From Nemertoderma westbladi (lineage: Eukaryota; Xenacoelomorpha; Nemertodermatida; Nemertodermatidae), in the NCBI GenBank assembly GCA_032718475.1, contig JAUCBJ010006708.1:1-64000 (forward strand): DNA of 64,000 nt, in the 5' to 3' direction. Under the pieces are notes generated by a model. It was not told where the DNA came from and searched no databases. It saw only the letters and a program-made list of their open reading frames with translations. Positions 57,453 through 64,000 of this stretch are shown here, one piece after another; the stretch's first letter is position 1, and every line of letters starts with the position of its first letter. Both the position numbers and the translations under genes were made by a program.

Positions 57453-59993
57453 CTAGAAAAAATATAGATACATTGGATTGTGTTAATAAACAATGCATGC
57501 AGGTTTGCAAAGAGTAACTCTTGCAAACCTCTTACCATGGTAGTTTCACACACAAAATCTCACAGCTAAAACTAACTGTGTTGGGACACTAACAAAATTC
57601 TCCGAATATTGTGACAGCCACAATCAATTGTAGTAATTTTGTGACAGCCACAAACAATTGTCTGAATGTTGTGACAGCCACAAACATTTGTCGCAATGTT
57701 GGGACTGCCACAAACAATTATCCGAATGTTGTGACAGCCACAAACAATTGTCGCAATGTTGTAACAGCCACAAACAATTGTCGTAATGTTGTGACAGCCA
57801 CAAACAATTGTCCGAATGTTGTGACAGACACAAACAATTGTCGTAATGTTGTGACAGCCACAAACAATTGTAGTAATGTTGTGACAGCCACAAGCAATTG
57901 TCGCAATATTGTGACAGCCACAACCAATTGTCGCAATATTATGACAGCCACATATAATTGTCGTAATGTTGTGACAGTCACAAACAATTGTAGCAATATT
58001 GTGACAGCCACAAAAATTGTCGTAATGTTGTGACAGTCCCAAAAAATTTCAGAATGTTGTAACAGTTGCAAACAAATGCCGGAATGTTGTGACAGCCACA
58101 AACAAATGTTGTAGTTTTGTGATACGCACAAACAATGGAGGAATTCTGCATCAGCCACAAACAACTGCAGTGTAGCAGTCTGCCGTGCAACCGGGACAAC
58201 TACAAACAATTGTCGGAATGTTAAGACAGCCACAAACAATTGTCGCAGTATTGTGACAGCTACAAACAATTGTCGTAATGTTGTGACAGCCGCGTACAAT
58301 TGCCGGAATGTTGTGACAGCTACAAAAAATTGTCGAAATGTTGTGACAGCCACAACAAATTGTCGCAATGTTGTGACAGCCACAAACAATTATCGCAAGG
58401 TTGTGACAGCCACAAATAATTGTCGTAATGTTGTGACAGCCACAAACAATTGTCGTAATATTGTGACAGCCGCAAACAATGGTCGAAATGTTGAGATAGC
58501 CACAAAAAATTGTCGCAATGCTGTGACAGCCACAAACAATTGTCGCAAGGTTGTGACAGCCACAAACAATTATCGCTCGGTTTTGACAGCCACAAACAAT
58601 TGTCGTAATGTTTTGACAGCCACAAACAATTGTCGTAATATTGTGAAAGCCGCAAACAATTGTCGGAATATTGTGAATGCAGAAAACAATTTTCGTAATG
58701 TTGTGACAGCCACACACAATTGTCGTAATATTGTAACAGCCGAAAACAATTGTCGGAATGTTGTGACAGCCACAAACAATTGTCGTAATGGTGTGACAGC
58801 CACAAATAATAGTCGTATTGTTGTGATAGCTACAAACAATTTACGGAATGTTGTGACAGCCGCAAACAATTGCCGGATTGTTGTGACAGCCGCAAAAAAT
58901 TGTCGTAATGTTGTGACAACCACAAACAATTGTCGTAATGTTGTGACGACCACAAACAATTGTCCACATGTTGTGACAGCCACAAACAATTGTTGTAATT
59001 TTGCGACAGCCACAAACAATTTTCGTAATATTGTGACAGCTACAAACAATTGTCGTAATGTTGTGACGGCCACAAACAATTGTCCGAATGTTGTGACAGC
59101 CACAAACCATTGTCGTAATGTTGTGACAACCACAAACAATTGTCGTAATGTTGTGACGGCCACAAACAATTGTCCGAATGTTGTGACAGCCACAAACAAT
59201 TGTCCTAATGTTGCGACAGCCACAAACAATTGTCGTAATATTGTGATAGCCACAAAAAATTGTCGCAATATTCTGACAGCCACAATCAATTGTCACAATG
59301 TTGTGACAGCCACAAACAATTGTCGCAATGTTGTGTCAACCACAAACACTTGTAGCAATATTGTGACAGCCTCAAACAATTGACGCAATGTAATGACAGC
59401 CACAAAGAATTGTCGTAATATTGTGACAGCTACAAACAATTGTCGTAATATTGTGACAGCCACAATCAATTGTCACAATGTTGTGACAGCCACAAACAAT
59501 TGTCGTAATGTTGCGACAGCCACAAACAATTGTCGTAATATTGTGACAGATACAAACAATTGTCGTAATATTGTGACAGCTACAAACAATTGTCGTAATA
59601 TTGTGACAGCCACAAAAATTGCAGGAATGTTGTAACAGCCACAAACAATTGCCGTAATATTGTGACAGCTACAAACAATTGTCGTAATATTGTGACAGCT
59701 ACAAACAATTGTCGTAATATTGTGACAGCCACAATCAATTGTCACAATGTTGTGACAGCCACAAACAATTGTCGTAATGTTGCGACAGCCACAAACAATT
59801 GTCGTAATATTGTGACAGCTACAAACAATTGTCGTAATATTGTGACAGCTACAAACAATTGTCGTAATATTGTGACAGCCACAAAAATTGCAGGAATGTT
59901 GTAACAGCCACAAACAATTGCCGTAATATTAGAATTAATCTTCAAATAAACTTTTAAATTTATCATCAAAATAATATAAGTGTGTAAATTTAC

Positions 59994-60122
59994 ATCCTTA
60001 TCAGCGGTGGGTTCATCGAGCAGATCAAGATCGCTTATGCAGATCGGTTGCTTATCAGGAGCAGCAGAGCCACCCAATATCAACGGAATATTACCCGTTA
60101 TGACGTCAATTTCTTCGTTAAA
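59994..60122 (-). CDS. Predicted 129-bp exon, copy 5 of 7
   Basis: Open, with DVITGN in place of DDITDN and a final Asp instead of Glu. The donor is GTAAATTT. It belongs to the recently duplicated 1984-bp segment shared with copy 6. Confidence 0.55.
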
Positions 60123-61977
60123 CTAGAAAAAATATAGATACATTGGATTGTGTTAATAAACAATGCTTGCAGGTTTGCAAAAAGTAACTCTTGCAAACCT
60201 CTTACCATGGTAGTTTCACACACAAAATCTCACAGCTAAAACTAACTGTGTTGGGACAGTCACAAACAACTTCGGAATATTGTGACAGCCACAATCAATT
60301 GTAGTAATTTTGTAACAGCCACAAACAATTGTCTGAATGTTGTGACAGCTACAAACATTTGTCGCAATGTTGTGACAGCCACAAACAATTGTCCGAATGT
60401 TGTGACAGCCACAAACAATTGTCGTAATGTTTTGACAGCCAAAAACAATTGTCGCAATATTGTGACAGCCACAAACAATTGTCGCAATATTATGACAGCC
60501 ACAAAAAATATCGTAATGTTGTGACAGTCACAAACAATTGTCGCAAGGTTGTGACAGCCACAAACAATTGTCGTAATGTTGTGACAGCCACAAACAATTG
60601 TCGTAAAGTTGTTACAGCCACAAACAATTGTCGTAATGTTGTGACAGCAACAAACAATTGTCGTAATGTTGTGTCAGCTACAAACAATTGTCGCAATGTT
60701 GTGACAGCCACAAACAATTGTCGTAATGTTGTTACAGCCACAAACAATTGTCGTAATGTTGTGACAGCAACAAACAATTGTCGTAATGTTGTGTCAGCTA
60801 CAAACAATTGTCGCAATGTTGTGACAGCCACAAACAATTGTACGAATGCTGTGACAGCTACAAACAATTGTCGTAATGTTGTGACAGCCACAAACAATCG
60901 TACAAATGTTGTGACAGCAACAAACAATTGTATGAATGTTGTGACAGCTACAAACAATTGTCTTAATGTAGTGACAACTACAAACAATTGTCGTAATGTT
61001 GTGACAGCCACAAACAATTGTAGTAATTTTGTGACAGCCACAAACAATTGTCCGAATGTTGTGATAGCTACAAACAATTGTCGTAATGTTGTGACAGCTA
61101 CAAACCGAATGTTGTGATAGCTACAAACAATTGTCGTAATGTTGTGACAGCTACAATACAATTGTCGTAATTTTGTGACAGCCACAAACAATTGTCGTAA
61201 TGTTGTTACAGCCACAAACAGTTATTGTCGTAATGTTGTGAAAGCAAAAAACAATTATCGCAATCTTGTGACAGCTACAAACAATTGTAGTAATGTTGTG
61301 ACAGCCACAAACAATTATTGTCGTAATGTTGTGACAGCCACAAACAATTATTATCGTAATGTTGTGACAGCCACAAACAATTGTAGTAATTTTGTGACAG
61401 CCACTAACAATTGTAGTAATTTTGTGACAGCCACAAACAATTATTGTCGTAATGTTGTGACAGCCACAAACAATTGTAGTAGTTTTGTGACAGCCACAAA
61501 CAATTGTAGTAATTTTGTGACAGCCACAAACAATTATTGTCGTAATGTTGTGAAAGCAAAAAACAATTATCGCAATCTTGTGACAGCTACAAACAATTGT
61601 AGTAATGTTGTGACAGCCACAAACAATTATTGTCGTAATGTTGTGACAGCCACAAACAATTATTGTCGTAATGTTGTGACAGCTACAAACAATTGTCGTA
61701 ATATTGTGACAGCCACAATCAATTGTCACAATGTTGTGACAGCCACAAACAATTGTCGTAATGTTGCGACAGCCACAAACAATTGTCGTAATATTGTGAC
61801 AGCTACAAACAATTGTCGTAATATTGTGACAGCTACAAACAATTGTCGTAATATTGTGACAGCCACAAAAATTGCAGGAATGTTGTAACAGCCACAAACA
61901 ATTGCCGTAATATTAGAATTAATCTTCAAATAAACTTTTAAATTTATCATCAAAATAATATAAGTGTGTAAATTTAC

Positions 61978-62106
61978 ATCCTTATCAGCGGTGGGTTCAT
62001 CGAGCAGATCAAGATCGCTTGTGTAGATCGGTTGCTTATCAGGAGCAGCAGAGCCACCCAATATCAACGGAATATTACCCGTTATGACGTCAATTTCTTC
62101 GTTAAA
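61978..62106 (-). CDS. Predicted 129-bp exon, copy 6 of 7
   Basis: Shares the DVITGN and terminal Asp changes of copy 5 but has PIYTSD, which removes the single Cys. Frame and splice sites are intact. It lies exactly 1984 bp from copy 5. Confidence 0.55.
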
Positions 62107-63815
62107 CTAGAAAAAATATAGATACATTGGATTGTGTTAATAAACAATGCTTGCAGGTTTGCAAAAAGTAACTCTTGCAAACCTCTTACCATGGTAGTTT
62201 CACACACAAAATCTCACAGCTAAAACTAACTGTGTTGGGACAGTCACAAACAACTTCGGAATATTGTGACAGCCACAATCAATTGTAGTAATTTTGTAAC
62301 AGCCACAAACAATTGTCTGAATGTTGTGACAGCTACAAACATTTGTCGCAATGTTGTGACAGCCACAAACAATTGTCCGAATGTTGTGACAGCCACAAAC
62401 AATTGTCGTAATGTTTTGACAGCCAAAAACAATTGTCGCAATATTGTGACAGCCACAAACAATTGTCGCAATATTATGACAGCCACAAAAAATATCGTAA
62501 TGTTGTGACAGTCACAAACAATTGTCGCAAGGTTGTGACAGCCACAAACAATTGTCGTAATGTTGTGACAGCCACAAACAATTGTCGTAAAGTTGTTACA
62601 GCCACAAACAATTGTCGTAATGTTGTGACAGCAACAAACAATTGTCGTAATGTTGTGTCAGCTACAAACAATTGTCGCAATGTTGTGACAGCCACAAACA
62701 ATTGTCGTAATGTTGTTACAGCCACAAACAATTGTCGTAATGTTGTGACAGCAACAAACAATTGTCGTAATGTTGTGTCAGCTACAAACAATTGTCGCAA
62801 TGTTGTGACAGCCACAAACAATTGTACGAATGCTGTGACAGCTACAAACAATTGTCGTAATGTTGTGACAGCCACAAACAATCGTACAAATGTTGTGACA
62901 GCAACAAACAATTGTATGAATGTTGTGACAGCTACAAACAATTGTCTTAATGTAGTGACAACTACAAACAATTGTCGTAATGTTGTGACAGCCACAAACA
63001 ATTGTAGTAATTTTGTGACAGCCACAAACAATTGTCCGAATGTTGTGATAGCTACAAACAATTGTCGTAATGTTGTGACAGCTACAAACCGAATGTTGTG
63101 ATAGCTACAAACAATTGTCGTAATGTTGTGACAGCTACAATACAATTGTCGTAATTTTGTGACAGCCACAAACAATTGTCGTAATGTTGTTACAGCCACA
63201 AACAGTTATTGTCGTAATGTTGTGAAAGCAAAAAACAATTATCGCAATCTTGTGACAGCTACAAACAATTGTAGTAATGTTGTGACAGCCACAAACAATT
63301 ATTGTCGTAATGTTGTGACAGCCACAAACAATTATTATCGTAATGTTGTGACAGCCACAAACAATTGTAGTAATTTTGTGACAGCCACTAACAATTGTAG
63401 TAATTTTGTGACAGCCACAAACAATTATTGTCGTAATGTTGTGACAGCCACAAACAATTGTAGTAGTTTTGTGACAGCCACAAACAATTGTAGTAATTTT
63501 GTGACAGCCACAAACAATTATTGTCGTAATGTTGTGAAAGCAAAAAACAATTATCGCAATCTTGTGACAGCTACAAACAATTGTAGTAATGTTGTGACAG
63601 CCACAAACAATTATTGTCGTAATGTTGTGACAGCCACAAACAATTATTGTCGTAATGTTGTGACAGTCACAAACAATTATTGTCGTAATGTTGTGACAGC
63701 CACAAACTAATACCAAAATGTTGTGGCAGCTGCTAATAATTGCAATAATTTTGTGACTGACATACACAAACAAATGTCACAATTAATCATCAACTAAATA
63801 TGTGTGTAAATTTAC

Positions 63816-63944
63816 CTCCTTATCAGCGGTGGGTTCATCGAGCAGATCAAGATCGCTTGTGCAGATCGGTTGCTTATCAGGAGCAGCAGAGCCACCCAAT
63901 ATCAACGGAATATTATCCGTTATGTCGTCAATTTCTTCGTTAAA
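63816..63944 (-). CDS. Predicted 129-bp exon, copy 7 of 7
   Basis: Encodes the same residues as copy 1 although the nucleotides differ at the final codons (AAGGAG for AAAGAG). The array continues towards the window edge, so more copies may lie to the right, upstream on the gene's strand. Confidence 0.55.
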
Positions 63945-64000
63945 CTAGAAAAAATATAGATACATTGGATTGTGTTAATAAACAATGCTTGCAGGTTTGC

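Larger units (their letters stand above)
50391..63715. repeat. 30-bp minisatellite arrays (seven blocks) with conserved spacers
   Basis: The unit is built of GTGACAGCCACAAACAATTG followed by TCGTAATGTT. Blocks lie at about 50391-51713, 52051-53071, 53406-54937, 55273-57258, 57601-59932, 60261-61915 and 62245-63715. Each unit contains TTGTG-N5-CACAA and the palindrome ACAATTGT. The unit length allows long open frames on both strands (plus strand TATNNCRNVV), but these are interrupted by ordinary point changes and have no gene signals. Near 61200-61680 and in its duplicate, units of 33 bp with an extra TTA appear. The blocks occupy what would be introns of the minus-strand exon array. Confidence 0.95.

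Noticed and set aside
50391-63715. CRISPR array
   Set aside because: The 30-bp units are directly adjacent with no unique spacers, show heavy divergence and lie in eukaryotic DNA.
50335-63773. Many Cys- or Leu-rich frames of 60-380 codons in the 30-bp arrays
   Set aside because: They are frame shadows of the repeat unit on both strands and end at ordinary point changes.

Overview
The window is eukaryotic, AT-rich, non-microbial DNA, most likely from a marine or other invertebrate. The support is a BEL/Pao LTR retrotransposon pair, hAT-type elements with 8-bp target duplications, LINE-like remnants, GT-AG introns, one secreted three-finger (Ly6/uPAR-like) gene and a very large load of minisatellites with units of 5, 30, 33, 37, 38, 48 and 68 bp. 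The words TAGGCCTA and ACCGGT recur in unrelated places, but I cannot name the species from sequence alone.

Positions 1-31216 hold two BEL/Pao retrotransposons in direct tandem that share one LTR. The first copy begins upstream of the window, has an intact 2693-codon gag-pol (1850-9931) and, 1.6 kb downstream, a second long ORF of 1182 codons (ORF2, 11558-15106) of no family I recognise. The shared LTR is about 15877-17059. The second copy runs to its own 3' LTR (30032-31216). Its gag-pol has three frameshifts. Its ORF2 matches the first copy for about 120 codons and then switches to an unrelated segment encoding a Cys/His cluster and a very basic tail. The elements are therefore nearly the same in leader, gag-pol and LTR but carry different 3' accessory regions. 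Each is about 15 kb or more, large for this superfamily.

Positions 31217-48250 are repeat-dominated intergenic DNA. They hold two non-autonomous hAT-like elements (32326-33695 and 34019-35766), each with a perfect 8-bp target duplication and ends saturated with a 5-bp word. They also hold a 3-kb array of a 48-bp unit (37253-40327), 68-bp repeats in opposite orientations on its two sides, a reverse-transcriptase remnant (44432-44824), a two-exon three-finger protein gene (44901-45737) and a LINE tail remnant near 46.5 kb.

Positions 48260-64000 are a minisatellite landscape: about 56 copies of a 37-bp unit, then about 13.3 kb of a 30-bp unit. The 30-bp arrays are interrupted seven times by a conserved spacer. 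On the minus strand each spacer contains a 129-bp segment with an acceptor, an uninterrupted 43-codon frame and a donor, preceded by an 83-bp GT-AG intron-like segment. The simplest reading is a minus-strand gene whose phase-0 exon has been amplified with introns made of minisatellite DNA, or a tandem array of small genes. This array and retroelement ORF2 are the two most novel-looking items. Long open frames inside the minisatellites are by-products of repeat units lacking stop codons and are not annotated as genes.
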